Assembly (NCBI RefSeq): GCF_900100695.1
Contig: NZ_FNCF01000001.1
Location: forward strand, 712,060 to 776,059
Origin: Klenkia brasiliensis
GTDB lineage: Bacteria; Actinomycetota; Actinomycetes; Mycobacteriales; Geodermatophilaceae
Length of the DNA: 64,000 bases
Direction: 5' to 3'
This document shows positions 16,815-25,699 of this stretch, piece after piece. Each line of letters begins with the position of its first letter. Within the stretch, counting starts at the first letter, position 1. The notes under the pieces are model-generated. The model was not told where the DNA came from. It did not search any database and saw only the letters and a list, made by a program, of their open reading frames with translations. The translations under genes were made by a program, and so were the position numbers.

Positions 16815-17645
16815 GTGATCACCGAGCACGACATCGACACCGTCATCGGCTCCACCGCGGTCGACGCCGACGGCGACAAGATCGGCACCGTCTCCGAGGT
16901 CTACCTCGACGACCAGTCCGGCCGGCCCGAGTGGGCCACCGTGAAGACCGGCCTCTTCGGCACCAAGGAGACCTTCATCCCGCTGGCCCAGGCCGAGCTG
17001 TCCGGCGACGGGATCCGCTTCCCCTACGACAAGGCCACGGTCAAGGACGCCCCGACGATCGAGGCCGAGGGCCACCTGTCCCCCGCCGAGGAGTCCGAGC
17101 TCTACCGCTACTACGGCATCGCCGAGGGCACCGGCGACGACCGCGGCACCACCGGCCAGACCACCGGCACGACCGAGGGCATCACCGCCCCCCGCCCCGG
17201 CACCACCGACGACCGGCACGAGGGCGCCGTCGGGCGGGACACCTCCGGCCCCACCACCGACGACGCCATGACCCGCTCCGAGGAGCGGCTGCAGGTCGGC
17301 ACCGAGGCCGTGGAGACCGGCCGCGCCCGGCTGCGCAAGCACGTCGTGACGGAGAACGTCACCCGCACCGTCCCGGTCTCCCACGAGGAGGTCCGCATCG
17401 AGCGCGAGCCCATCACCGAGGCCAACCGCGGCGACGCCCTCGCCGGCCCCGACCTGTCGGAGGAGGAGCACGAGGTCACCCTGCACGCCGAGCGCCCCGT
17501 GGTGGCCAAGGAGACCGTCCCCGTCGAGCGGGTGCGCCTGTCCACCGAGACCGTGACCGACCAGGCGCAGGTCGCCGAGCAGGTCGCGCACGAGGAGATC
17601 GAGCAGGTCGAGGGCGACGTCCGCCCCACCGACCGCACCCGCTGA
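16815..17645 (+). CDS. PRC-barrel and DUF2382 (YsnF/AvaK-like) stress-type protein
   Basis: 276 residues. Residues 1-75 are a PRC barrel (IGSTAVDADGDKIGTVSEVY, LFGTKETFIPL). A polar linker rich in Thr/Gly/Asp follows (about 105-160). The C-terminal part is DUF2382, with repeated RVPVSHEEVRIEREPI-like strands (positions about 180-260). Such proteins are soluble, acidic and often induced by desiccation, salt or oxidative stress. Their biochemical role is not known. GTG 16815 has GAAGGAGA at the right distance. The following membrane-channel gene is separated by a hairpin. Confidence 0.8.
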   Translation: MITEHDIDTVIGSTAVDADGDKIGTVSEVYLDDQSGRPEWATVKTGLFGTKETFIPLAQAELSGDGIRFPYDKATVKDAPTIEAEGHLSPAEESELYRYYGIAEGTGDDRGTTGQTTGTTEGITAPRPGTTDDRHEGAVGRDTSGPTTDDAMTRSEERLQVGTEAVETGRARLRKHVVTENVTRTVPVSHEEVRIEREPITEANRGDALAGPDLSEEEHEVTLHAERPVVAKETVPVERVRLSTETVTDQAQVAEQVAHEEIEQVEGDVRPTDRTR

Positions 17646-17681
17646 CCCACCCCGAGCCCCGCTCGGCAGCACCACCCCGGT

Positions 17682-17718
17682 CCACCTGGCCCCCGGCGTC
17701 CGCCCGGGGACCAGGTGG
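17682..17718 (+). terminator. 15-bp hairpin after the PRC-barrel gene
   Basis: Arms 17682-17696 and 17704-17718 pair with one mismatch around a 7-base loop. It lies between the PRC-barrel gene and the membrane protein at 17760. Confidence 0.6.
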
Positions 17719-17759
17719 GTCGGGCTGCCCTGACTCACTCCAAGACCGGGAGAGCCCCC

Positions 17760-18494
17760 ATGTCATCGCTCCGCGACTCGTTCACCACGCTGCTGGACAC
17801 CATCGTGCAGTTCCTGCCCAAGCTGGTCGGGTTCCTGCTCATCCTGATCATCGGCTACTTCATCGCCAAGGCCCTGCAGAAGATCGTCGACAAGGTCCTG
17901 GAGAAGGTCGGCTTCGACCGCGCCGTCGAGCGCGGCGGCATCAAGAAGGCCCTCGCCCGCTCCCAGTACGACGCCTCGGACATCCTCGCGAAGATCGTCT
18001 TCTACGCCGTGATGCTCTTCGTGCTCTCCACCGCGTTCGGCGTCTTCGGCCGCAACCCGATCAGTGACTACCTGTCGGCGATCATCGGCTACCTGCCCAA
18101 GGTGTTCGTCGCGATCCTCATCCTGGTCATCGCCTCGGCCATCGCCGCCGGCGCCAAGCTGCTGGTCCAGAACACCCTCGGCGGGCTGTCCTACGGCCGC
18201 ATCCTGGCCAACGTCGCCTCGACCGTGGTCCTCGCCCTGGGCGTCATCGCCGCGCTGGACCAGCTCGAGATCGCCCAGAACGTGGTCAACGCCGTCCTCT
18301 ACGCCACCCTGGCCGCCGTCGTGGGCATCGCCGTGGTCGCGGTCGGCGGCGGCGGGATCGCCCCGATGCGCCAGCGCTGGGAGTCCACCCTGGCCAAGGT
18401 CGACGCCGAGGCGCCCGCCGCCCGCCGCGAGGTGCAGAACACCGGCTCGCCGGTCGACGCCGTCCGCGACGAGGCCCAGCGCTACACCAGCTGA
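17760..18494 (+). CDS. Small conductance-channel-like membrane protein (TM-helix repeat)
   Basis: 244 residues with about five hydrophobic helices, starting with a first helix FLPKLVGFLLILIIGYFIAKAL typical of the conserved TM-helix repeat found in MscS-related and CmpX-like proteins. Two such repeats are visible (residues about 18-50 and 108-140, the second around YLPKVFVAILILVIAS), with a third hydrophobic stretch near 155-205. No full MscS beta domain follows; the C-terminus is a short polar tail. Probably an osmotic or envelope-stress membrane protein. ATG with GGGAGAG upstream. A strong terminator follows. Confidence 0.75.
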   Translation: MSSLRDSFTTLLDTIVQFLPKLVGFLLILIIGYFIAKALQKIVDKVLEKVGFDRAVERGGIKKALARSQYDASDILAKIVFYAVMLFVLSTAFGVFGRNPISDYLSAIIGYLPKVFVAILILVIASAIAAGAKLLVQNTLGGLSYGRILANVASTVVLALGVIAALDQLEIAQNVVNAVLYATLAAVVGIAVVAVGGGGIAPMRQRWESTLAKVDAEAPAARREVQNTGSPVDAVRDEAQRYTS

Positions 18495-18500
18495 CCCACC

Positions 18501-18543
18501 CACGACGGGGCACACCGGGACCGACCCGGTGTGCCCCGTCGTG
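18501..18543 (+). terminator. 19-bp perfect hairpin after the membrane-channel gene
   Basis: Arms 18501-18519 and 18525-18543 are exact reverse complements with a 5-base loop, seven bases after the stop. The strongest terminator-like structure in this part of the window. Confidence 0.8.
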
Positions 18544-18622
18544 CACCCCGAGTGGGTGTCCTCACGCTTGCCCGCCCCGCCACCCGGGCAGGGCCCCGGG
18601 GCAGAGCGAGCCGGGAGGGGCC

Positions 18623-19501
18623 ATGACGGGACCGGACGACCACGCGGACCACGCGACCGACCACGACCACGACGGCCCTCCCCTGGGCGCCCGCGACGTC
18701 GGGGCCACCGTCAGCGGCGGGATCACCGCACCCGACCACCCCGACGACCCGGACCTGCCCGAGAACCGCAACCGCCGCCCCGCGCAGAACCCGCCCGGGG
18801 TGCAGCCGCTCGCCGCCCGCGAACCCCTCACCCGGGACCGGATCGTCGAGGCCGCCGTCGACTACGTCGACACCCACGGCCTGCCGGCCCTCACCATGCG
18901 CCGGCTCGGGGCCCGCCTCGGCGTCGAGGCCATGGCGCTGTACTACCACGTCCCCAGCCGCGACGACCTGCTCGACGCCATCGTGGAACGCGTCGTCGAC
19001 GAGCTGTTCGACGACGCCGAGGTCCACCTCGAGCCCGTCCGCGGCTGGCAGGACTACCTGCACCGCCTGGCCCACGGCGTGCGCCGCAGCGCCCTGGCCC
19101 ACCCCGCCCTGTTCCCGCTGGTGGCCACCCGACCGCCGGCCGCGCCCTGGGTCCGGCCCCCGCTGCGCAGCCTCCGGTGGATCGACTCCTTCCTCACCGC
19201 GCTGCGCACCCACGGCTTCAGCGACGAGCAGACCGTCGTCGCCTACCGGGCCTACACCAGCTTCCTGCTCGGCCACCTGCTCCTGGAGGTCGCCCAGCGG
19301 GGGGTCGCGATCAACGCCGTCGACGACCCCCACGGTGCCCGCGACACCCTGGCCGACGACGAGCTCGCCGAGCACCGAGCCATCGTCGACCTCCGGCATC
19401 TGCTCGCCCTCGACGAGACCGTCACCGAGTTCGAGGAGTCGCTGGAGAGCCTGATCAACCGCCTCGGCGCCATGGTGACCGACGGCTCCGCGCACCTCTG
19501 A
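18623..19501 (+). CDS. TetR-family regulator with His/Asp-rich N-terminal extension
   Basis: 292 residues. The DNA-binding domain is at about 70-125: RDRIVEAAVDYVDTHG, then the helix-turn-helix with MRRLGARLGVEAMALYYHV. The effector domain resembles the TetR_C class related to tetracycline repressors. The first 65 residues are unusual for this family: acidic with several His-Asp repeats (HADHATDHDHDG), perhaps metal-binding or disordered. Start ATG has GGGAGGGG in front. It is convergent with the SDR at 19529. Target genes are not evident; no operator-like palindrome was seen directly upstream except the preceding terminator. Confidence 0.85.
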   Translation: MTGPDDHADHATDHDHDGPPLGARDVGATVSGGITAPDHPDDPDLPENRNRRPAQNPPGVQPLAAREPLTRDRIVEAAVDYVDTHGLPALTMRRLGARLGVEAMALYYHVPSRDDLLDAIVERVVDELFDDAEVHLEPVRGWQDYLHRLAHGVRRSALAHPALFPLVATRPPAAPWVRPPLRSLRWIDSFLTALRTHGFSDEQTVVAYRAYTSFLLGHLLLEVAQRGVAINAVDDPHGARDTLADDELAEHRAIVDLRHLLALDETVTEFEESLESLINRLGAMVTDGSAHL

Positions 19502-19528
19502 CCGGCGCGACCGCCCCGCCGGGCACCC

Positions 19529-20278
19529 CTACATCGACAGCCCGCCGTCGACCGGGAGCACGACGCCGGTGATGTACCCGGCCTCGGCCGAGGCCAGGAA
19601 CGCCACGGCGGCCGCCATCTCGTCCGGCCGGCCGAAGCGGCCCAGGGGGATGGCCGCCTCGGTCTGCGCCCGCACCTCGTCGGGGATCGACGCGATCATC
19701 CGGGTGTCGGCGTTGGGCGAGATCGCGTTGACCGTCACCCCGAACCCGGCCAGCTCCTTGGCCACGGTCTTGGTGAAGCCGATGACCCCGGCCTTGGCGG
19801 CGGCGTAGTTGGCCTGGCCGACGTTGCCGTGCAGCCCGGTGTAGGAGGTGACGTTGACGATGCGGCCGTACTGCTGGGCGCGGAAGGTCGGGATGCAGGC
19901 CTGCGTCAGGTGGAAGGTGCCGGTCAGGTGGACGGCGAGCACGGTGTCCCAGTCCTCGGCCGACAGCTTCCACACCCGCCGGTCCCGCAGCACGCCGGCG
20001 TTGTTGACCAGGACGTCGATGCGCCCGGTGTGCTCCAGCGCCGTGGCCACCACCCGGTCCACCTGCGCGCGGTCGGCGATGTCCGCGGCGACGGGGACCG
20101 CGCCGATCTCCGCGGCGGCGTGGTCGAGCACGTCCCCGTCGAGGTCGACGGCCACGACGGTGGCACCCGAGGCGACGAAGTGCGCCGCGGTGCTCAGCCC
20201 CACCCCGCGCCCGGCCCCGGTGACGACGACGGTCTGGCCGGTGAAGTCGAAGGCGAGGTTGCTGTCGGGGGCGGTCAC
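19529..20278 (-). CDS. Short-chain dehydrogenase, FabG-like
   Basis: 249 residues, classical SDR length. Cofactor motif TGAGRGVG near residue 20, NNAG near 95, catalytic Tyr-Lys in YAAAK near 158-162. It would interconvert a 3-hydroxyacyl-CoA (or another secondary alcohol) and a ketone with NAD(P). GTG start overlaps the stop of the upstream thiolase (GTGA), so the pair is one operon, consistent with oxidation of a hydroxyacyl-CoA to the ketoacyl-CoA that the thiolase cleaves. An odd point: the usual PG segment after the active site reads SPNADTRM here. Confidence 0.88.
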   Translation of the reverse strand: MTAPDSNLAFDFTGQTVVVTGAGRGVGLSTAAHFVASGATVVAVDLDGDVLDHAAAEIGAVPVAADIADRAQVDRVVATALEHTGRIDVLVNNAGVLRDRRVWKLSAEDWDTVLAVHLTGTFHLTQACIPTFRAQQYGRIVNVTSYTGLHGNVGQANYAAAKAGVIGFTKTVAKELAGFGVTVNAISPNADTRMIASIPDEVRAQTEAAIPLGRFGRPDEMAAAVAFLASAEAGYITGVVLPVDGGLSM

Positions 20279-21480
20279 GAGGCCACCTCGAACAGGCCGG
20301 CCGCACCCATGCCACCGCCGACGCACATGGACACCACGACCCACTGCACGCCGCGACGACGCCCCTCGACCAGCGCGTGCCCGACCAGGCGGGCACCGGT
20401 CATGCCGTAGGGGTGGCCCAGGGCGATCGCGCCGCCGTCGACGTTCATCTTCTCGGGATCGATCCCCAGGACGTCCCGGCAGTGCACCGCCTGGGACGCG
20501 AAGGCCTCGTTGAGCTCCCACAGGCCGATGTCGTCCACCGACAGCCCGTGCCGGCGCAGCAGCAGCGGGATCGCGGTGACCGGGCCGATGCCCATCTCCT
20601 CCGGCGCGCAGCCGGTGACGGCCATGCCCCGGTAGAAGCCCAGCGGGGTGATCCCGCGGCGGCTGGCGACGCCGGCCTCCATGAGCACGGCCGCGGCGGC
20701 CCCGTCGGAGAGCTGGGAGGCGTTGCCGGCGGTCACGCTCGGCACCGCGCTGGCGTCGCCGGGCGCCAGGACGGGCCGCAGGCCCGCCAGGGACTCCGCC
20801 GTCGTGGCCCGGATGCCCTCGTCGTGGGTCACCGTGACCTCCCGGGCGCTGACCTCGCCGGTCTCGCGGTCGGTCACCCGCATGGTGACCGTGAGGGGGG
20901 CGATCTCGTCGTCGAACCGACCGGCGTCGCGCGCGGCCGCGGCCCGCGTCTGGGACTGCAGGCCCATGAGGTCCTGCGCCTCCCGGGTGACCCCGTACCG
21001 CTCCGCGACCAGCTCGGCGGTGCGCAGCATCGGCCAGTAGACCCCGGGCACCTGCTCGGCGAGCCACGGGTCGACGGCGCGGTGGGTGTTGCGGTGGGAC
21101 TCCTGCACCAGCGAGATCGACTCCACGCCGCCGCCGACGACGACGTCCATGCCCTCGTGCACGACCTGCCGGCCGGCGGCGGCGATCGCCATCAGCCCCG
21201 ACGCGCACTGCCGGTCGACCGTGGAGCCGGGCACCGTCACGGGCAGCCCCGCCCGCAGGGCGGCCTGCCGGGCGACGTTGAAGCCCGTCGTGCCCTCCTG
21301 CATCGCGCAGCCGAGCAGCACGTCCTCGACCTCGGCCGGGTCGATGCCGGCCCGCCGGACGGCGTGCTCGACGGCGTGGCCGGCCAGCTGCTGACCGCTG
21401 GTGTAGTTGAAGGCACCCCGGTAGGCCTTGCCGACGGGGGTGCGGGCGACGGCGACGACGGCCGCCTCACGGGTGCTCAT
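20275..21480 (-). CDS. Acetyl-CoA C-acyltransferase (thiolase)
   Basis: 401 residues, typical for degradative thiolases. The acylated cysteine is Cys92 in RQCASG. The His of [10 protein letters not shown] and the second Cys in MCVGGGMG complete the active site. It cleaves a 3-ketoacyl-CoA with CoA, or condenses two acyl-CoAs in reverse. First gene of a two-gene operon with the SDR. It is transcribed divergently from a TetR gene over an 88-base gap containing a palindrome eight bases from this start, which suggests control by that regulator. Confidence 0.9.
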   Translation of the reverse strand: MSTREAAVVAVARTPVGKAYRGAFNYTSGQQLAGHAVEHAVRRAGIDPAEVEDVLLGCAMQEGTTGFNVARQAALRAGLPVTVPGSTVDRQCASGLMAIAAAGRQVVHEGMDVVVGGGVESISLVQESHRNTHRAVDPWLAEQVPGVYWPMLRTAELVAERYGVTREAQDLMGLQSQTRAAAARDAGRFDDEIAPLTVTMRVTDRETGEVSAREVTVTHDEGIRATTAESLAGLRPVLAPGDASAVPSVTAGNASQLSDGAAAAVLMEAGVASRRGITPLGFYRGMAVTGCAPEEMGIGPVTAIPLLLRRHGLSVDDIGLWELNEAFASQAVHCRDVLGIDPEKMNVDGGAIALGHPYGMTGARLVGHALVEGRRRGVQWVVVSMCVGGGMGAAGLFEVAS

Positions 21481-21488
21481 GCGGCGGC

Positions 21489-21502
21489 ATACTACGGAGT
21501 AT
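21489..21502. promoter_or_regulatory. Candidate TetR operator between thiolase and tetR
   Basis: ATACT, four bases, AGTAT: a perfect 5-bp inverted repeat, AT-rich against the surroundings. It is eight bases upstream of the thiolase start and 66 before the divergent TetR gene. Position and symmetry fit an operator that could control both directions. Confidence 0.5.
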
Positions 21503-21568
21503 CACGCCGAACGGAAGGGGCCCGTCTCACTAGCCTGGGGCCTCCCCGCCCGACCGACCCGAGGACGC

Positions 21569-22213
21569 ATGGACCACCCCGAGAAGCCCCCCGCCGACCG
21601 TCTCCGGCTGCCGGCGGCCCAGCTGCGCATCGTCGACGCGGCCGCCGAGGCGTTCATGGAGAGGGGGTACGACGCGACCAGCGTCGACGAGGTCGCGACC
21701 CGCATCGGGGCCACCAAGGGCGCGGTCTACTACAGCTACCGCTCCAAGCTCGACCTGTTCCTGGCCGTCTACGAGCGCGGCATGCTGCTGCTGGCCGACC
21801 GGGTGCAGGAGGCCCTGGCCGCGACCGACGGCGCCCCGGCCGCCGAGCGGCTGCGCGCCGTCAGCGTCGCCCACGCGCGCAACATCCTGGACGCCTTCAC
21901 CTACCACGTGGTGATCCAGAACGGGGTGGAGCACCGGCGGCAGATGGCGCTCAAGGACGCCGACCGGCGGCGCCTGGCCGAGCTGGACGAGCTGCGCTCC
22001 GCCCACGAGGAGCTGGTGCACACCCTCGTGCTCGCCGGACAGCAGGACCGGTCGCTGCGCCCCCTCCCCACCCGCCTGGCCACCCGCACCCTCATCGGCG
22101 GCGTCGTCGGGATCGCCATCTGGTACCGGCCGCGCCCCGACCAGGACGACGCCGCGCGCGCGGAGCTGGCCGAGCAGGTGGTCGCGGTGCTCCTGGGCGG
22201 CCTGCTGGCCTGA
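21569..22213 (+). CDS. TetR-family transcriptional regulator
   Basis: 214 residues. N-terminal helix-turn-helix at about 20-65: RIVDAAAEAFMERGYDATS, then RIGATKGAVYYSYRSK. The rest is an all-helical effector domain similar to those of lipid-catabolism regulators. ATG at 21569 with GAGGA upstream. It is divergent from the thiolase-SDR operon and followed 96 bases later by the CoA ligase. It is a good candidate repressor of the catabolic island, using an acyl-CoA as inducer by analogy with KstR2-like proteins. Confidence 0.88.
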   Translation: MDHPEKPPADRLRLPAAQLRIVDAAAEAFMERGYDATSVDEVATRIGATKGAVYYSYRSKLDLFLAVYERGMLLLADRVQEALAATDGAPAAERLRAVSVAHARNILDAFTYHVVIQNGVEHRRQMALKDADRRRLAELDELRSAHEELVHTLVLAGQQDRSLRPLPTRLATRTLIGGVVGIAIWYRPRPDQDDAARAELAEQVVAVLLGGLLA

Positions 22214-22258
22214 CCGCCCGCCCGGGTGCTTGACGGCGCTCGACCCCGGGAGCCATGC

Positions 22259-22276
22259 TTTGACCCGACGGTCAAA
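22259..22276. promoter_or_regulatory. Candidate operator TTTGACC-N4-GGTCAAA
   Basis: A perfect 7-bp inverted repeat with a 4-base centre, 33 bases before the CoA ligase start. The core GACC-N4-GGTC recurs at 30494-30509 upstream of the old-yellow-enzyme-type gene, suggesting one TetR protein controls both promoters. Confidence 0.55.
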
Positions 22277-22309
22277 AAATCGACCGCATGACTTGCATGG
22301 AGCCCGTCG

Positions 22310-23722
22310 ATGTCGCCGAAGCCCATCCCCTACTACTGGTCCAGCGTCGACTGGCCCCGGTTCGTCGCCGACTACCCCCCGCCGCCGCTGTTCGACCAGC
22401 AGATGGCGCGGACCTCCGACGACGAGCTGCACGAGCTGCAGGAGGCCCGCTTCCTGCAGCGGATGACCGAGGCCTGGGCCGTGCCCTTCTACCGGGACCG
22501 GTGGACGGCGGCGGGGATGGAGCCCGGCGACGTCCGCGGGCTGGACGACCTGGCCGCCATCCCGACCTTCACCAGCGAGGACCTCAAGCGCAGCGCCGAG
22601 GCCCTGCCGCCCTTCGGCACCCACCAGACCTTCGCCCTGGACGCCATGGCCACCCCGCTGAAGATCCAGTCCAGCGGCGGCACCTCCGGCCTGCCCCGGC
22701 CCACCCTCTTCGACCCGGTCGCCTGGGAGGTGCAGGCCGTCCAGTTCGCCCGTGCCTTCGTGGCCCAGGGCGGGGAGGTCGGCGACGTCCTGCAGATCAC
22801 GCTGACCAACAGCCTGGCCAACACGGCCTGGTGCGCCTCGACCGCCGCGATGCACTGGAGCGGCATGGTGCCCCTGACCACGGGCTCGGGCGCGGTCACC
22901 AGCTCGGTGCGCCAGCTCGAGCTGGCCCGGGAGTGGGGCACCGCGGGCTGGGTGGCGTTCGGCGAGTACCTCAAGATCCTGGCCGAGACCGCGGAGAGCA
23001 ACGGCATCGACCTGCGCCGCGACCTGCGCACCCGGTTCATCCACACCTACCTGGGCGTGGACACCGACGGCCACCTGCGCCGGCTGCTGGAGGAGGCCTG
23101 GGGCGTCCCGGTCTACGACAACTACGGGACCCACGAGGTGGGCCTGATCGGCTACGAGTGCCGCGCCCAGGACGGCCTGCACGTCAACGACGACACCGCC
23201 GTCCTGCAGATCGTGGACCGCGAGGGCGGCCGACCGCTGGCCGACGGCCAGGCGGGCAACATCGTGGTGACCAGCCTGCACCGGTCGGTGCCCCCGATCA
23301 TCCGGTACGACCTCAAGGACCTCATGCACCGCTCGTCGCGGGCGGAGTGCGGCTGCGGGGCCCGCACCACCAAGCTGTCGGGGTTCCTCGGCCGCAGCGA
23401 CGAGATGGTCAAGCTGCGCGCGACCAGCGTCTACCCGCGCGCCGCACAGGACACCGTGCAGGGCGACCCCCGATCGACCGGCGAGTTCCTCTGCGTCGTC
23501 GACCAGGTCGGCGAGGGCATCAGCGCCCGCGAGCGGATGACCGTGCGGGTGGAGGCCAAGCCCGGCGCCGACGGCACGGCCCTGCACGCGGACATGGTCA
23601 CCCGGCTGAAGGTGCTGTTCGGGGTGGCCGTCGACGTCGAGGTCGTGCCCTCGGGCGCGCTCGCCCCGCTCACCGGCCTCGGCGGCGAGGGCAAGGTCAA
23701 GCGCCTGCTGGACCGGCGGTGA
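22310..23722 (+). CDS. PaaK-like AMP-forming CoA ligase
   Basis: 470 residues, in the range of phenylacetate-CoA ligase relatives (about 430-470). The ATP loop reads SSGGTSGLPRP near 125; YGTHEVG near 272 and the adenosine-binding IRYDLKD near 340 match the family. A cysteine cluster (YECRAQDG and ECGCGAR) is at the site where PaaK-type enzymes often have Cys-rich turns. It activates an aryl- or cyclic carboxylic acid to its CoA ester. First enzyme gene after the candidate operator. Its stop overlaps the next SDR start (GTGA). Substrate cannot be assigned. Confidence 0.82.
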   Translation: MSPKPIPYYWSSVDWPRFVADYPPPPLFDQQMARTSDDELHELQEARFLQRMTEAWAVPFYRDRWTAAGMEPGDVRGLDDLAAIPTFTSEDLKRSAEALPPFGTHQTFALDAMATPLKIQSSGGTSGLPRPTLFDPVAWEVQAVQFARAFVAQGGEVGDVLQITLTNSLANTAWCASTAAMHWSGMVPLTTGSGAVTSSVRQLELAREWGTAGWVAFGEYLKILAETAESNGIDLRRDLRTRFIHTYLGVDTDGHLRRLLEEAWGVPVYDNYGTHEVGLIGYECRAQDGLHVNDDTAVLQIVDREGGRPLADGQAGNIVVTSLHRSVPPIIRYDLKDLMHRSSRAECGCGARTTKLSGFLGRSDEMVKLRATSVYPRAAQDTVQGDPRSTGEFLCVVDQVGEGISARERMTVRVEAKPGADGTALHADMVTRLKVLFGVAVDVEVVPSGALAPLTGLGGEGKVKRLLDRR

Positions 23723-24489
23723 GCCCCGACCTCGCCGACTGGTTCTCCCTCGAGGGCCGGGTCACCGTGGTCACCGGCGCCTCGGCCGGCCTCGGGGTCG
23801 CCTTCGCCGAGACCTTCGCCCGCGCCGGCTCCGACGTGGTCGTCGCCGCGCGCCGGGCCGACCGGCTCGAGGGCACCGCCGAGGCGGTGCGGTCCCGTGG
23901 CCGCCGGGCCCTCGCCGTCCCCACGGACGTGGCCCGTCCCGAGGACTGCCAGCGCCTGGTGGACGCCGCGATGGCCGAGTTCGGGCGGGTCGACGTCCTG
24001 GTCAACAACGCCGGCACCGCCTCCGCCGTGCCGGCCACCCGGGAGACCCCCGAGCAGTTCCGCTCGGTCGTGGACGTCAACCTGCACGGCTCCTACTGGA
24101 CGGCGCAGGCCTGCGCGCGGGTGATGGCCCCCGGCAGCGCGGTCATCAACATCTCCAGCGTCCTGGCGTTCACCACCGCCGGGCTCCCGCAGGCCGCCTA
24201 CGCGGCCAGCAAGGCAGCCCTCGTCGGGCTCACCCGCGACCTCGCCCAGCAGTGGGGACGCCGCAAGGGCATCCGGGTGAACGCCCTGGCCCCGGGCTTC
24301 TTCGCCAGCGAGATGACCGGGTCCTACACCCCGGAGTACGTCGACGAGGTCCTCCGCCCCCGCATCCTGCTCGACCGCCCCGGTGCCGCCGAGGAGCTGG
24401 CGGCCACCGCCGTCTGGCTCGCCTCCCCGGCCGCCGGCTACGTGACCGGCCAGACCCTGCTCGTCGACGGCGGCCTGTCCGCCACCTGA
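23719..24489 (+). CDS. Short-chain dehydrogenase/reductase
   Basis: 256 residues. TGASAGLG near 20, NNAG near 97, Ser in NISS and the pair YAASK near 163-167 form the usual SDR active site. C-terminal GYVTGQTLLVDGG is typical of FabG-like enzymes. It is translationally coupled to the CoA ligase, so its substrate is probably a CoA thioester produced in the same pathway. GTG start inside the overlap is the only one that fits. It is followed by the VOC gene after 45 bases. Confidence 0.88.
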   Translation: MSPDLADWFSLEGRVTVVTGASAGLGVAFAETFARAGSDVVVAARRADRLEGTAEAVRSRGRRALAVPTDVARPEDCQRLVDAAMAEFGRVDVLVNNAGTASAVPATRETPEQFRSVVDVNLHGSYWTAQACARVMAPGSAVINISSVLAFTTAGLPQAAYAASKAALVGLTRDLAQQWGRRKGIRVNALAPGFFASEMTGSYTPEYVDEVLRPRILLDRPGAAEELAATAVWLASPAAGYVTGQTLLVDGGLSAT

Positions 24490-24534
24490 CCGCTGCCCGA
24501 CGACACCGCCCCTCCCACCGAGATGAGACCCGCC

Positions 24535-24960
24535 ATGCCCCTCGACCACGTCAACGGCATCAACATCGCCGTCCGCGACCTCCCCCGCTGGACCCGCCGC
24601 TACGAGCAGGTGCTCGGCGTCGACAGCACCCCCGTGGACGCCGACGGGTTCGCCTTCCCCGGGATGGAGGGCTCGTCCTTCGACCTGGGCGGGTTCTTCC
24701 TCAACCTGATCACCAGCGCCGACCCGACGACCTCGGTGGGCCGGTTCCTCGAGCGCAACGGGGACGGGTTCTTCCTGCTCTCCCTGGGGGTGGACGACGT
24801 GGACGCCGCCGGGCAGCGCCTCACCGACCAGGGCCTCAAGCCGCTGCTGGAGCACGCCAAGGAGGGCCCCGGCCACCCGCCGGTGAACTTCCTGCACCCC
24901 AAGGAGATGGCCGGCATCCAGATCGAGCTGATCCAGGTCGAGCGCGAGACCGCGCGGTAG
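24535..24960 (+). CDS. VOC-superfamily (glyoxalase-like) protein
   Basis: 141 residues: two beta-alpha-beta-beta-beta modules. The first metal-site residue is in the opening DHVNGINIAV strand, the last Glu in QIELIQV. This resembles methylmalonyl-CoA epimerase and related isomerases, but a ring-cleaving or lactone-forming role is equally possible. ATG 24535 is used; ATG 24523 would add four residues. Third gene of the ligase-SDR-VOC-tetR run. Function within the island is unknown. Confidence 0.75.
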   Translation: MPLDHVNGINIAVRDLPRWTRRYEQVLGVDSTPVDADGFAFPGMEGSSFDLGGFFLNLITSADPTTSVGRFLERNGDGFFLLSLGVDDVDAAGQRLTDQGLKPLLEHAKEGPGHPPVNFLHPKEMAGIQIELIQVERETAR

Positions 24961-24972
24961 GGTCCGATCCCG

Positions 24973-25689
24973 ATGGCCAGGGGCGCGATGGTGCGGGACG
25001 AGGTCGTCCGCTCCGCCACCAGGCTGTTCAAGGAGCGCGGCATCCGCGGGGTGTCCCTGCAGGACATCGCCGACGAGGTCGGGCTCACCAAGGGCGCGCT
25101 GTACCACTACTTCAGCAACCGCGACGACCTGCTCCGGCAGGTCTTCGGCGACTGGATCACCCAGGAGTTCGAGAGCCTGCGCGAGCACACCTCCGGCTCG
25201 GGGGGCCCGACGGCCCAGCTGCGCGACTACGTGCGCTACCACGTCTCGTCGGTCACCCAGAACATCGACCTCTACAGCCTGTCCTTCTCCTCCGAGGCCG
25301 AGCTGCCCCCCGACGTCCGGGCCGAGTTCCGCCAGCTCAAGCGGCGCAGCGACTCGGTGCTCAAAGCCATCCTGCGCGAGGGCGTGGCCGCCGGGGACTT
25401 CGAGCCGCGCGACGAGAAGGTGATGGCCTTCGCCATCGACGGCATGTGCAACTGGCTGAGCCAGTGGTACGCCCCGGACGGCCCGAAGACGGCGGCGCAG
25501 ATCGCCGACGACTTCGTCGAGCTCCTGCTGCGCGGCCTGGTGCGCCACGACGACGGCCCGACCGACTCCGGTCCCGCGCACGGCGCCGTGGCCACCGCCG
25601 AGTACCACGCCCGGGCGATCCGCTTCCACAGCGAGCGGCTCGAGCAGCTGCTGCCCACCCTGGCCGACCGGGGCGGCGCGGGGGCCTGA
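24973..25689 (+). CDS. TetR-family transcriptional regulator
   Basis: 238 residues. Helix-turn-helix at about 10-55: SATRLFKERGIRGVS, then EVGLTKGALYHYFSNR. The effector domain ends in a polar tail. It is 12 bases after the VOC gene, so it is probably co-transcribed with the enzymes and may control them by feedback. Of the two TetR proteins in this island, either could bind the GACC-N4-GGTC motif. It is convergent with the dehydrogenase at 25700. Start could also be the ATG at 24988. Confidence 0.85.
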   Translation: MARGAMVRDEVVRSATRLFKERGIRGVSLQDIADEVGLTKGALYHYFSNRDDLLRQVFGDWITQEFESLREHTSGSGGPTAQLRDYVRYHVSSVTQNIDLYSLSFSSEAELPPDVRAEFRQLKRRSDSVLKAILREGVAAGDFEPRDEKVMAFAIDGMCNWLSQWYAPDGPKTAAQIADDFVELLLRGLVRHDDGPTDSGPAHGAVATAEYHARAIRFHSERLEQLLPTLADRGGAGA

Positions 25690-25699
25690 CCGGCCCGCG

